64,000 bases of DNA from an uncultured Granulosicoccaceae bacterium (lineage in GTDB: Bacteria; Pseudomonadota; Gammaproteobacteria; Granulosicoccales; Granulosicoccaceae): assembly GCA_938007995.1 (NCBI GenBank), contig CALLLW010000010.1, forward strand, positions 62,001-126,000. Direction: 5' to 3'. The notes beneath the pieces are model-generated. The model saw only the letters and a program-made list of their open reading frames with translations. It made no database searches and was not told the origin of the DNA. Each line of letters begins with the position of its first letter. The stretch's first letter is position 1. The translations under genes and the position numbers were made by a program. Below, in pieces: positions 35,255 to 44,601 of the stretch.

Positions 35255-37105
35255 CTAAAGCTCACTTCCACGCAGTTCCAGTATCTCCTTGCTTAGTCGC
35301 TCAACAGACACATCGGCTGGTGCGATCACTTTGCCGGTGCGAACATTGATTTTCTTTAACCAGGATCGGGGCCAGCCTTTCATTGCACGGCCTTTCACGC
35401 GTGAAAACCACGTTCCCCACAGGCCGCTGATTGCCATTGGTACTACCGGTGCCGGTGTGCGTTCAAGAATGCGGGTAATGCCCGGTTTTAATTCCTGTAG
35501 TTGTCCATCAGGTGTGAGGCTGCCTTCCGGAAATATCACCACCAGCTCGCCTTTCTCCAGTGCTTTGGTGATGCTGTGGTAGGCCTGTTCCAGTAGTTCA
35601 GCATTTTCCTTCATCGGTGCAATCGGTATGGCACCGCATTGTTTAAAGAAGTGATGAATCACTGGCAGGTTATAGATTTTGTGATACATGACGAAGCGCA
35701 TCGGCCGGGGGCTGACTGCGCCTATCACTATCGGGTCAACAAAGCTGACATGATTGCAGGCGATGATGGCAGCACCTTTTTCTGGAATGTTCTGTAGGTC
35801 GTGCTTGCCGATTCTGTATAGCGAATGCATCAACAACCACGCACCCAGCTGCATGGTAAATTCAGGTACGCGATTGAAGATAAACAAACCAACAACGGCG
35901 TTCATCAGTGCTGTGATTACAAAAAGGCTTTGTACATCATTGCCAAGCTTAAAACTGATAATCGCAAACACACCCGCTAAGACCATAAACAGTGCGTTGA
36001 GTATGTTGGTTGCTGCGATATTTCGTGATAAATACTCGATTGGAGTTCTGGCCTGAATATTTGCGTACAGAGGTACGATAAAAAGACCACCTGAAACAGC
36101 AAGTAGCACCAGTGCGAGCAGCGCTTTGATATACACAAATGATGTCAGCATATCGACAACAGAGTTTTGTTCTGCACTGAATGGCAGATTCATCATGCCA
36201 AGGTAGGCCCCGAATATTGTCATACCCAGCGCACCGATTGGCACCAGCCCGATTTCTACCTTGCCGCGTGAGAGTCTTGATGAAATCAGAGAGCCGATAC
36301 CAATACCAATAGAAAACATGGCCATTAGCAGAGTGGCGACATAAGGGCTGCCGAATAAAAACTCTCTTGAGAATATGGGTATCTGGGTGAGAAAGGTAGC
36401 GCCAAAAAACCAGAACCATGAAATACCGAATGCGGTATAAAAAATAGCTTTATCAGAGGCAAGTACAGAGAAAATGCTCTTTGCAGAGCGAATCAGATTT
36501 TTATCAATTTCAAGGTCGGGCTGTTCGGCCTGTGCCACAGGTATAAACTGACTGGTTAGTCTGCCAAGTATCGCAAACGCGATAATCGCCACAGATACCG
36601 GCATCAGGTATTGATCAAAGCTTGCCAGAATACCGCCAAGGATTGTGCCGAACAGAATAGCGAGGAATGTTCCGGCTTCTACCAGTGCATTACCGCTCAT
36701 CAATTCATCTTCACGCAGATGCTGGGGCAGGATGCTGTATTTGATGGGGCCAAAAAAGGCTGATTGCGTGCCCATTAAAAACAACACAGTCATTAACACC
36801 GGCAGTGAATTCAAATACAGGCCGACCACGCCGATGCACATGATGCCAATCTCGACCCATTTGATTTTACGGATCAACGCGCTCTTTTCATTTTTATCAG
36901 CTATTTGACCTGCCAGTGGTGAGAACAGGAAGAAAGGCAGGATAAAAACAATCGCAGCCACGTTCACTAATATGCTGCTGTGCTCGGAAACAATCTTGAA
37001 GGTCAGCAATATAACCAGTGCGTTTTTGAATACATTGTCGTTGAACGCACCGAGGAACTGGGTCAGAAAATAGGGTGCAAAACGTTTCTGTTTGAGAAGG
37101 CTCAT
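35255..37105 (-). CDS. LplT-like MFS transporter fused to a PlsC acyltransferase
   Basis: A 616-residue fusion. Residues 1-415 are an MFS domain of about 12 helices resembling the lysophospholipid flippase LplT (start KRFAPYFLTQFLGAFNDNVFK). Residues 425-616 are a 1-acylglycerol-3-phosphate acyltransferase domain with NHVSFVD (His452, Asp457) and PEGS (526-529). Related MFS-PlsC-ligase fusions re-acylate lysophospholipids; here the acyl-ACP synthetase domain of Aas is absent. It may import lysophospholipid and re-acylate it. The gene lies just past the CRISPR array and is divergent from the ggt-like gene. Confidence 0.88.
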   Translation of the reverse strand: MSLLKQKRFAPYFLTQFLGAFNDNVFKNALVILLTFKIVSEHSSILVNVAAIVFILPFFLFSPLAGQIADKNEKSALIRKIKWVEIGIMCIGVVGLYLNSLPVLMTVLFLMGTQSAFFGPIKYSILPQHLREDELMSGNALVEAGTFLAILFGTILGGILASFDQYLMPVSVAIIAFAILGRLTSQFIPVAQAEQPDLEIDKNLIRSAKSIFSVLASDKAIFYTAFGISWFWFFGATFLTQIPIFSREFLFGSPYVATLLMAMFSIGIGIGSLISSRLSRGKVEIGLVPIGALGMTIFGAYLGMMNLPFSAEQNSVVDMLTSFVYIKALLALVLLAVSGGLFIVPLYANIQARTPIEYLSRNIAATNILNALFMVLAGVFAIISFKLGNDVQSLFVITALMNAVVGLFIFNRVPEFTMQLGAWLLMHSLYRIGKHDLQNIPEKGAAIIACNHVSFVDPIVIGAVSPRPMRFVMYHKIYNLPVIHHFFKQCGAIPIAPMKENAELLEQAYHSITKALEKGELVVIFPEGSLTPDGQLQELKPGITRILERTPAPVVPMAISGLWGTWFSRVKGRAMKGWPRSWLKKINVRTGKVIAPADVSVERLSKEILELRGSEL

Positions 37106-37324
37106 CTAACTGGTCCGCAGCTGGCTCTGTCATCGTGCGACTATCATGCCCTTTTGTCGCGGCGCATGAGGAGGCTTTTGCTAAACGGTAAGTATAGGAA
37201 TAGTTCGGCGGTCTGTCGTGGTTACGGACAGGCAGTTTTTTGTGTCTGCGGCATCGCCATTTGGCGTTCTTGCAGTGTTGCCACAGTAAGGCATACTTCA
37301 CGTTTATCGAATTCGGAAACTTTG

Positions 37325-38923
37325 ATGCTCCACACGCGAAAATCCTACCACGGCATGGTTGTAGCACCACATCATCTGGCGGCTGAGGCCGGCAGCCGGG
37401 TACTGGCTGAGGGTGGCAATGCAGTAGAGGCGATGGTCGCTGCTGCCGCAGCAATTGCGGTGGTTTATCCGCACATGAACAGTCTGGGTGGAGACAATTT
37501 CTGGATTATCCATGAGCCAGGCACCACGCCGGTGGGGATTGATGCCTGTGGATCTGCCGGCTGCGAAGTTGATATTGCTCGCTATAAAAAGGCCGGGTAC
37601 AGCGCGATTCCCGGTCGTGGCGCGGATGCCGCGCTGACTATGGCGGGTGCTGTTTCAGGCTGGAACACCGCACTTGCGCACAGCGCAACATGGCGCGGCA
37701 AACTGCCAGTGTCACGTTTGTTTGAAGACGCAATTCATTATGCAGAAGCGGGTGTACCGGTTTGTGCAACGCTTGCCAACAATGCAGCTGCCAAACTTGC
37801 CGAGCTAAAGGATGCACCGGGTTTTGCAGAGGCATACTTAAAAACAGGTGAACCACCGGCGCTCGGTGATCTGCATAAGCAGACCGCACTGGCACAGACG
37901 CTCAGGCAGCTTGCCCGTGACGGGCTTGAGAGCTTTTACACCGGCGACCTGTCGAAAAATATTATCAGTGAGCTGGCCAGTGCCGGGTCACCACTCACCG
38001 CAGCAGACTTTGCTGATCATCAGGCGCGTCAAGTAGATCTGTTATCGCTTGAGATTGACGGGCATCAGCTTTACAACCTGCCGCCACCGACCCAGGGGCT
38101 GGCGTCGTTGATGTTGCTTGGTGTTTTTGATCGACTGAAAAACCAGTCGATTGATGATTTTGATTATATCCATGCGCTGCTTGAGTCGACCAAGCAGGCA
38201 TTCCGCGTGCGTGATAAACATGTGGGTGATCCCGCCTACATGCGCACCCCGGCTGAAGAGTTTTTAAAGCCGGATTATCTCGATGAGTTAGCCGCAAAGA
38301 TTGACAGAAAAGTCGCGCAGCCGTGGCCGGATGCCGTGCCGGGTGGCGATACCGTCTGGCTGGGTGCCATTGACAGTGAAGGCAGATCGGTGAGTTTTAT
38401 TCAGAGCATCTACTGGGAGTTCGGCTCCGGCGTGGTATTGCCGTCAACCGGCATTACCTGGCAGAACCGTGGCACCAGCTTCAGCCTGGATGAAAACCAC
38501 CACAACTGTCTTAAACCGGGCCGCAAACCTTTTCATACAATTCAACCGGCACTGGCTCTTTTAAATGATGGCAGAGTCATGCCATACGGCACGATGGGCG
38601 GCGAAGGGCAGCCGCAGACGCAAGCCATGGTGTTTTCGCGCTATGCGCTCGGTGGCTGTGATTTGCAGCAGTCGATTACCGCACCGCGATGGCTACTGGG
38701 TAAAACCTGGGGCAGCGACGTGACGAACCTCAGAATAGAAAACAGATTCGCGCCCGAGGTGTACGAGCAATTAAAATCAGCCGGCCACGATGTTGAGGTG
38801 ATCGGTGATTTTGATGAGGTCATGGGCCATGCCGGTGCGCTGGTACGCCACCCGAACGGATTGATCGAAGGCGCCAGTGATCCGCGCAGCGATGGTGCAG
38901 CAAGCGTAGCCGATAGAGCCTGA
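37325..38923 (+). CDS. Gamma-glutamyltransferase, YwrD-type
   Basis: A 532-residue N-terminal-nucleophile hydrolase. Autocleavage should occur before Thr343 (GGDTVWLGAID), and the small subunit shows FIQSIYWEFGSGVV and GRKPFHTIQPA, typical of the YwrD branch rather than classical Ggt. No signal peptide is seen, so it may be cytoplasmic. The start is ATG 37325 (MLHTRKSYHG); an open frame extends upstream to 36980 but overlaps the divergent transporter gene and is not GGT-like. It could split gamma-glutamyl compounds such as glutathione, feeding the sulfur genes that follow. Confidence 0.85.
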   Translation: MLHTRKSYHGMVVAPHHLAAEAGSRVLAEGGNAVEAMVAAAAAIAVVYPHMNSLGGDNFWIIHEPGTTPVGIDACGSAGCEVDIARYKKAGYSAIPGRGADAALTMAGAVSGWNTALAHSATWRGKLPVSRLFEDAIHYAEAGVPVCATLANNAAAKLAELKDAPGFAEAYLKTGEPPALGDLHKQTALAQTLRQLARDGLESFYTGDLSKNIISELASAGSPLTAADFADHQARQVDLLSLEIDGHQLYNLPPPTQGLASLMLLGVFDRLKNQSIDDFDYIHALLESTKQAFRVRDKHVGDPAYMRTPAEEFLKPDYLDELAAKIDRKVAQPWPDAVPGGDTVWLGAIDSEGRSVSFIQSIYWEFGSGVVLPSTGITWQNRGTSFSLDENHHNCLKPGRKPFHTIQPALALLNDGRVMPYGTMGGEGQPQTQAMVFSRYALGGCDLQQSITAPRWLLGKTWGSDVTNLRIENRFAPEVYEQLKSAGHDVEVIGDFDEVMGHAGALVRHPNGLIEGASDPRSDGAASVADRA

Positions 38924-38988
38924 CGCACTCTGCACCTGTATACTGACGGTCAGGCTCACGGGAGTCCTGAACTTCAGCGCTGCGGATC

Positions 38989-40197
38989 ATGAAAGACAAC
39001 TATTATTTCGATAATGCTGCTACCAGCTGGCCAAAGCCCGAGCCGGTGTATCAGTATATGGACAGCTTTTTCCGATCGCACGGTGTTAACCCGGGCCGGT
39101 CAGGGCATACGCTTGCGATAGAAGCCGAGCAGATGATTTTCTCTACGCGAAAAATGCTGGCGCAGTTTTTCGGCTTTACCGGTGATCCGAACCGGGTGGT
39201 GTTCACACAGAACGCGACTGATTCGTTAAACATGGCGCTCGGCGGGCTGCTGCAAAGCGGTGATCATGTGATTATTTCGCAGCTTGACCACAATGCCGTG
39301 CTGCGACCAATCAACCATATGCGTCGCGATAACGGCATTGAAGTGTCAGTGCTTACACCGGATGAATCAGGTCTGATATCAGTTGACTCGGTGGCAGCAT
39401 CGATCAAACAAAATACCAAAGCTGTTGTGGTTAACCATGCATCTAATGTGATTGGTATCGTGCAGGATTTAAGCTCAATTGCCGCTGTTGCCAGGCAGCA
39501 TGGCGTGTTAGTGATTGTTGATACCGCACAAACCGCCGGCGTGCTTGATGTAAACATGGCGGATGGTATCGATATACTCACCTTTACCGGCCATAAGGGA
39601 TTGTTCGGGCCGATGGGTATTGGCGGTATGGTGGTGGGAGAAAATGTTGATCTGCAATCCAGCCGCTTTGGTGGTACCGGGGTCGATTCAATTTCCGAGT
39701 ATCAACCGCAAGCCTACCCGCACAAGCTCGAAGCAGGCACGATCTCCATTCCGGGGGTTGCAGGACTTCACGCGGCGCAAAAGTGGTTTGCAGATCTGGG
39801 AAAATCAGTTTCTAACGGAAAATATTCCACGCATGCAGATGCATGCCGTGCTGCAAGACATCATATTCACCAAACTGAAACAGCGCATACGATCAGAATA
39901 TGGGATCATCTGCAGTCTTTGCAGCGCGTAAAAATGATGGGGCAGCGTTCTAATCAAAATCAGTATGTTGCGACCCTGAGTTTTCTGGCGGAGGAATTTT
40001 CGGCCCAGCAAATGGCCGATATGCTTGACGCTGACTACCATATTTGTGTACGTGCCGGATTGCACTGTGCACCAGCGATTCACAGCGCATTTAATACCGC
40101 TGATCAAGGCGGTGCGGTGCGTATCTCACCTGGCTTCTTTACGGAAGAATCCGATGTTGATCATCTTCTGGATTCACTGACTCAGTTACTTCATTGA
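38989..40197 (+). CDS. Cysteine desulfurase-like class V aminotransferase
   Basis: A 402-residue PLP enzyme of the class V cysteine desulfurase family. It has YYFDNAATSWPKP, ANPGRSGH-like VNPGRSGHTLA, the PLP lysine Lys203 in TGHKGLFGP and the persulfide-forming Cys360 in RAGLHCAP. This fits the family resembling TIGR01977 rather than IscS or SufS. It likely releases sulfur from cysteine or a related substrate. It lies between the ggt-like and CBS genes on the same strand with short gaps. Confidence 0.85.
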   Translation: MKDNYYFDNAATSWPKPEPVYQYMDSFFRSHGVNPGRSGHTLAIEAEQMIFSTRKMLAQFFGFTGDPNRVVFTQNATDSLNMALGGLLQSGDHVIISQLDHNAVLRPINHMRRDNGIEVSVLTPDESGLISVDSVAASIKQNTKAVVVNHASNVIGIVQDLSSIAAVARQHGVLVIVDTAQTAGVLDVNMADGIDILTFTGHKGLFGPMGIGGMVVGENVDLQSSRFGGTGVDSISEYQPQAYPHKLEAGTISIPGVAGLHAAQKWFADLGKSVSNGKYSTHADACRAARHHIHQTETAHTIRIWDHLQSLQRVKMMGQRSNQNQYVATLSFLAEEFSAQQMADMLDADYHICVRAGLHCAPAIHSAFNTADQGGAVRISPGFFTEESDVDHLLDSLTQLLH

Positions 40198-40230
40198 TAA
40201 TCGTTTAATCAACCTTACCCGGCAATCCAC

Positions 40231-41610
40231 ATGAAAGTGCATAACCATATAATCGATACCATCGGCAACACACCGCTGGTCAGGCTAAACAAAATTGGTG
40301 CTGACCTTCCATGTCAGGTTCTGGTCAAGGTAGAATATTTTAATCCCGGTAACTCCATGAAAGATCGCATGGCGATCAAAATGGTGGAAGATGCGGAAAA
40401 GGCCGGTACCCTCAAGCCGGGTGGCACTATTGTCGAAGGTACTTCCGGCAATACCGGTATGGGTTTGGCGCTGGCTGCAATTGCCAAAGGTTACAAATGT
40501 ATCTTTACACTGGCTGATAAACAGTCACAGGAAAAAATAGATATCCTTCGTGCGGTTGGCGCTGAAGTGATTGTTTGTCCCACCAGTGTTGATGCTGACG
40601 ATCCGCGATCATACTACTCTGTCGCAAAGCAGGCCCATCTGGATAACCCTAACTCTATTTACCCGAACCAGTACGACAACCTGTCTAACTCACAGGCACA
40701 CTATGAGACCACCGGCCCGGAGATCTGGGAAGATACAGACGGTAAGATAACCCACTATTTTGCCGGTGTTGGTACCGGTGGCAGTATGTGTGGCGTTTCA
40801 AAATACCTGAAAGAACAAAACAGTGATGTGGTGACGGTGGGCATTGATACATACGGCTCGGTGTTTAAAAAGTACAAAGAGACCGGTGTATTCGATGAGG
40901 CAGAAATCTATCCCTATATGACAGAAGGCATCGGTGAAGACATTCTGCCGAAAAACGTCGACTTTGATCTGATCGATCACTTTGTCAAAGTCACCGATAA
41001 AGACGCTGCAATAATGACCCGCAGGCTGGCACGTGAAGAGGGGCTGTTCTGTGGCTGGTCGTGTGGATCGGCAGTTGCCGGTGCGCTCGACTGGGCTGCT
41101 GAAAACAAACTTTCAGAAGATGATGTGCTGGTGATTATCCTGCCGGATCACGGTACGCGTTATCTGGGTAAAGTCTACAGTGACAGCTGGATGAAAGACC
41201 ATGGCTTTCTTGAAGAGCGGGATTACGCCACTGCCAGAGATATTATCTCTTCGTTTGATCAGGGTCGCACCATGCTGAGTGTTGATGTATCGACCACAGT
41301 CAATGATGCAGTAAAGCAATTGACTGAGGCCAATGTGTCACAGGCACCGGTTACAGACAACGGTAGTTTTGTGGGCAGTCTGATTGATTCTAAATTGCTC
41401 GGTATGATCATCGACAATCCGTCAATTAAGGAAACGCCGGTTGCTGATGTCATGGGCGCACCCTTTCAAATTGTGCCTAAAGACACAACGCTCGATGTAC
41501 TCGCGTCGTTAATCAATCGCGATAACCCGGCGGTGCTGGTGCCGGATGGTGGTGACAGCATGCGCATCATTACGCAGCACGATGTATTAAAAGCAGTTAC
41601 CGAGGCCTGA
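40231..41610 (+). CDS. cbs: Cystathionine beta-synthase with CBS domains
   Basis: A 459-residue fold-type II PLP enzyme with Lys44 (SMKDRMA), the phosphate loop EGTSGNTGMGLA and GVGTGGSMCG. Residues 335-459 form a pair of CBS domains for nucleotide or S-adenosylmethionine sensing. It condenses homocysteine with serine (or O-acetylserine/cysteine in some members) in reverse transsulfuration. It follows the desulfurase-like gene by 33 bp. No cystathionine gamma-lyase is seen in the window. Confidence 0.9.
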   Translation: MKVHNHIIDTIGNTPLVRLNKIGADLPCQVLVKVEYFNPGNSMKDRMAIKMVEDAEKAGTLKPGGTIVEGTSGNTGMGLALAAIAKGYKCIFTLADKQSQEKIDILRAVGAEVIVCPTSVDADDPRSYYSVAKQAHLDNPNSIYPNQYDNLSNSQAHYETTGPEIWEDTDGKITHYFAGVGTGGSMCGVSKYLKEQNSDVVTVGIDTYGSVFKKYKETGVFDEAEIYPYMTEGIGEDILPKNVDFDLIDHFVKVTDKDAAIMTRRLAREEGLFCGWSCGSAVAGALDWAAENKLSEDDVLVIILPDHGTRYLGKVYSDSWMKDHGFLEERDYATARDIISSFDQGRTMLSVDVSTTVNDAVKQLTEANVSQAPVTDNGSFVGSLIDSKLLGMIIDNPSIKETPVADVMGAPFQIVPKDTTLDVLASLINRDNPAVLVPDGGDSMRIITQHDVLKAVTEA

Positions 41611-41655
41611 GTGTTGGTTTAAGTGAGTTTCTGCCTTTAGTGAGTTCTTGTATTA

Positions 41656-41671
41656 AATGCGTGAACGCATT
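41656..41671. repeat. 16-bp palindrome upstream of the lipoprotein gene
   Basis: AATGCGTGAACGCATT has 7-bp arms around GA. It lies 45 bp past the cbs stop and 60 bp before the lipoprotein gene, and may be an operator or a weak terminator without a T run. Confidence 0.5.
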
Positions 41672-41731
41672 AAGTCAGTTCACACAAAGCGCCAATACAC
41701 CTGTACCTAATAAAAAAGATAGGTAGAAGTA

Positions 41732-42418
41732 ATGAACGATTTTATTAAACCGATGGCATTGTCTTTTTGTGTCTCTGTATTGGCATCCTGCGGTGTTTTA
41801 CAGTCGCCTATAGACGCGATATCTGATCGGGCTGAGTCCGGCCCGACAGAGGGTGGCCAAAAGCCACAGACAGCAGCGCCACTAACAACCAGTGGTGGTC
41901 AAAGAGTTACCGCGAACACCGGTGTTGTGGAAGCGGTATCGGGATCAATAAATATCGTTGAAGAGGTGGCGGCAACTTCTCATGCTGCAAGTGCAAGTAA
42001 CGCCGGGCCTATTGAGCAGGTATATCGTACAGACCGTTGCAATGTTTTATCGCGTGGTGGATTTATCTGGTTTACCAATGAAGTGGTATTGAATGACTGG
42101 CTATCACCATTGCAGAGTGATGTTGCTGCAAAGACTCGCGAGAAAATCGATTTTAAAACACAGGGTGCATTGTTACTTGACTATGGAGTGGCTGGCAGCA
42201 AGGGTGCTGGAGCAGAAGTCGTCAACAAAAGCCTTGAGATCAAGGGTCAGGAAGCGAGCGTCACAGTCAGACAATTCAAACCATCGCAAGGTAAGCGCAC
42301 CGCTCAGGTAGTCACGCATCCGTGTGCGCTGTACAGCATGCCGCGCAGCGGGTTCAATAAGCTGGTAGTGATAAGTGAATTCGGTGACAGGCTGGTGGAA
42401 TTTGACATTATAGAATAG
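41732..42418 (+). CDS. Lipoprotein with PrcB-like C-terminal domain
   Basis: A 228-residue exported lipoprotein with lipobox LASC (Cys25 near MALSFCVSVLASC). A Ser/Thr/Ala-rich linker (about 30-95) leads to a compact domain (100-228) with RFKTQGALLLDYGVAG-like KTQGALLLDYG and KGAGAEVV, resembling the PrcB C-terminal fold found in envelope protease partners. Cys103 and Cys198 could form a disulfide. I do not recognise a specific function. Convergent with the hydrolase gene that follows. Confidence 0.6.
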   Translation: MNDFIKPMALSFCVSVLASCGVLQSPIDAISDRAESGPTEGGQKPQTAAPLTTSGGQRVTANTGVVEAVSGSINIVEEVAATSHAASASNAGPIEQVYRTDRCNVLSRGGFIWFTNEVVLNDWLSPLQSDVAAKTREKIDFKTQGALLLDYGVAGSKGAGAEVVNKSLEIKGQEASVTVRQFKPSQGKRTAQVVTHPCALYSMPRSGFNKLVVISEFGDRLVEFDIIE

Positions 42419-42438
42419 AGCACCGATGACAGTAACGC

Positions 42439-43404
42439 TTATTTCAGTGGCTCTGTTAAAACATCATCCTGTATAAAATCGATAATCGCCACCGTGACTC
42501 TGTCGGTGTTTTGCGGCGCAAGAATATCACCCACAATCACATGCTGGCTCGGTGCAGATGGATCATCTATTTCCAGTATGCGTTTGCGGCTTGTGAGCTT
42601 CTGGTAAAACTTCTGAATCTGCAGCGGATCAACTGTGTCGTCATACGGTGAGTAAACAATAAAGGCAGGCTTTTCCCACAGTGACGGTTTAATTTTTCTG
42701 GCCAGTTTAACCATCCCCATCATCGGTAGCAGTGCTCTGGTGGGGTAGCGGGTTGCCCAGTATTTTGAGTGGGTATCTGAGTGCACTATGCCTTCACGGT
42801 ATTTGCCGGCAATGGCTTCCGCAAGCTGTCTGCCCCATCTGATTGTAAGAAGCGTGCCTCTTGGGTCTGCAGTGCCGAAGTTAGGTGAAAAGAAAATCAG
42901 CGCTGCTGTTTGTGCGGTAAAAGTTTTCTGGCATACCGTCCACCACGCAATAGTAGCGCCGGTAGAGCAGCCGATAACAATGGTCTGCTCACCGATTCTT
43001 CTGGCTATCTCCATGGCTTCGCTGGCATCGTTAACCCAGCTGTTTACCGTGCCGTTGGCAACCGCTTCAGAACCTCTGCCGTTGCCTGTTAAGCGGGTGT
43101 AGAAGATATTGCAGTTAAAGTGCTTTGCGACCAGTTCGGGTACCGGCATGGCCTCCTGGCGCGTGGCTGAAAAACCGTGAAAATAGACAAACGCAAAGCG
43201 GGTTTTGTTTTTTTGTTCGGGGTTCGCCCAGTGAATGATTTTTTCAGCACCGGGGGTGATGTCACCACAAATGTTTTCAGTTCGGTGCAGGTATTGATCA
43301 AGATCCTCAGGCAGCTCAGGGACGGTATAGCGGGTGTCGACCTTAACTTTGGGGCCCAGCAGATACAGCCCGATCACGGCAAGAAGTGTTAGAAACAGTA
43401 GCAT
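42439..43404 (-). CDS. Membrane-anchored alpha/beta hydrolase
   Basis: A 321-residue alpha/beta hydrolase with one N-terminal membrane helix (residues 1-17). It has FHGFSA with the oxyanion residues (75-79), the nucleophile Ser147 in GCSTGA, an acid near SPYDDTVD and a histidine in SQHVIVGD. It resembles serine aminopeptidase S33/monoacylglycerol-lipase-type enzymes facing the periplasm or inner membrane. The substrate is unknown. It stands between two lipoprotein genes. Confidence 0.78.
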   Translation of the reverse strand: MLLFLTLLAVIGLYLLGPKVKVDTRYTVPELPEDLDQYLHRTENICGDITPGAEKIIHWANPEQKNKTRFAFVYFHGFSATRQEAMPVPELVAKHFNCNIFYTRLTGNGRGSEAVANGTVNSWVNDASEAMEIARRIGEQTIVIGCSTGATIAWWTVCQKTFTAQTAALIFFSPNFGTADPRGTLLTIRWGRQLAEAIAGKYREGIVHSDTHSKYWATRYPTRALLPMMGMVKLARKIKPSLWEKPAFIVYSPYDDTVDPLQIQKFYQKLTSRKRILEIDDPSAPSQHVIVGDILAPQNTDRVTVAIIDFIQDDVLTEPLK

Positions 43405-43613
43405 GCGCGTCGGTTGTCCGGAGGTGAGTATCGCCAGACTTGCAGTGTGGCCTGAAGGCCGAGTATATCAAGTGTTTGCGCCAAAGTATTTTCAACCCGT
43501 GCCGATGCGCCGCGTCGGTATAAAAAACCACTACGGTATTCAACAGTGATCAGTGCATTCAGCAAGAATTAGAACAGACATACGTCTTGTCTTGTACAGC
43601 CGGACTGCAAAAG

Positions 43614-44270
43614 CTATTTTGCGTTTACTACTGGCGGCCAGTTTTGAGCTCCATCGGCAATCACCTGTTGCCAGTTGTTCAACGCACCGGCCATGTCGCC
43701 GGTAGAAACCTCCGACAGGTTATAAATCATCTGCTTCGCCAGACTGGAACTTCTGCTCATCAGGTAAGGGCCTTTCGAATTCACAATGGCTGCTGTTTCG
43801 CTGCTGACTTCGAGTGGTTCGTGTGCGCGTATCATGTCTCTGCAGTTACCTGAATCCTGCCCCTCAATAATTGGCCAGACAATCAGATTGCGGGCAGTTG
43901 GCGGAACTTCACTCGCCGTTGTGATCGGGTAAGTATTGAGTAACGCTTCGCACACAGCGGTTTCGCGGCGACCGCTCCTGTTAGTGAAATGTACAAACGA
44001 GAGATTTGGCACTGTCTCTGGTACGTCAAAAATTGATGCAACAATGAAGAAGGTATCGCCACTCTGCGCTGCTGTTGTCAGTCGGGTTTGCGTGGCGGTG
44101 TTTTGACTGGGTGACGGCAGCGGTGGCGAAGTGGGTGCCAACGCCGGTCCGACCGGGGCTGGAACGCCAGAGCTCTGATCATCAAATGGTTGATCAAAAA
44201 ATGCACAGGAGCTCAGTGCGCTGATGGCCAGCCAGCCTATTGTCAGTGTGCGTAGCATTTGCGTATTCAA
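43614..44270 (-). CDS. Hypothetical lipoprotein
   Basis: A 218-residue lipoprotein with lipobox LSSC (Cys22 in ALSSCAFF), then a Pro/Ser/Thr-rich linker (30-60). The remaining domain is about 155 residues long with a pair of cysteines near 109 and 144 that could be bridged. I find no recognised family. It has no clear similarity to the other lipoprotein at 41732 beyond the shared lipobox-linker-domain layout. Confidence 0.65.
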   Translation of the reverse strand: MNTQMLRTLTIGWLAISALSSCAFFDQPFDDQSSGVPAPVGPALAPTSPPLPSPSQNTATQTRLTTAAQSGDTFFIVASIFDVPETVPNLSFVHFTNRSGRRETAVCEALLNTYPITTASEVPPTARNLIVWPIIEGQDSGNCRDMIRAHEPLEVSSETAAIVNSKGPYLMSRSSSLAKQMIYNLSEVSTGDMAGALNNWQQVIADGAQNWPPVVNAK

Positions 44271-44601
44271 GGTACAGACTCCTGCAATTGATCACCGGGT
44301 GTAAGTAAGCTATCGGATCGATGGAAAAAGAATGAACCGTAGCAGCAATATGGTTTTGAAAATTTCTGTGCTGACTTTAACTTTTTTACACAACCGGAAA
44401 TGCACAACCGACTGATTTCGGTTGCCACTTAAACAAGACTTCAGTTTTTTCAAATAAGGTCGAATATACAGGGATAAACGTGGTTTTAGGGTCACGTAAG
44501 ACGTTTACCCGGATTCGGCAAAGTGCGGTTGTTTTGCGTTTTGAAACACGTTACTGTGCAGTCTAACAACAACATTTTTAGTAATCTTGCAGGAGAGCTA
44601 A
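44271..44601 (+). promoter_or_regulatory. Upstream region and candidate promoter of pckA
   Basis: This 331-bp gap separates the divergent lipoprotein gene from pckA. A sigma-70-like pair TTGAAA (44541-44546) and TAACAA (44564-44569), 17 bp apart, lies about 35 bp before the pckA start. The ribosome-binding site GGAG is at 44591-44594. No gene is seen in the rest. Confidence 0.45.

Noticed and set aside
36980..37324. Longer N-terminus for the gamma-glutamyltransferase
   Set aside because: It overlaps the divergent transporter gene, has no GGT similarity, and ATG 37325 gives the normal family start.
41732..44270. The two lipoproteins as paralogues
   Set aside because: They share only the lipobox and a low-complexity linker; their main domains do not align by eye.
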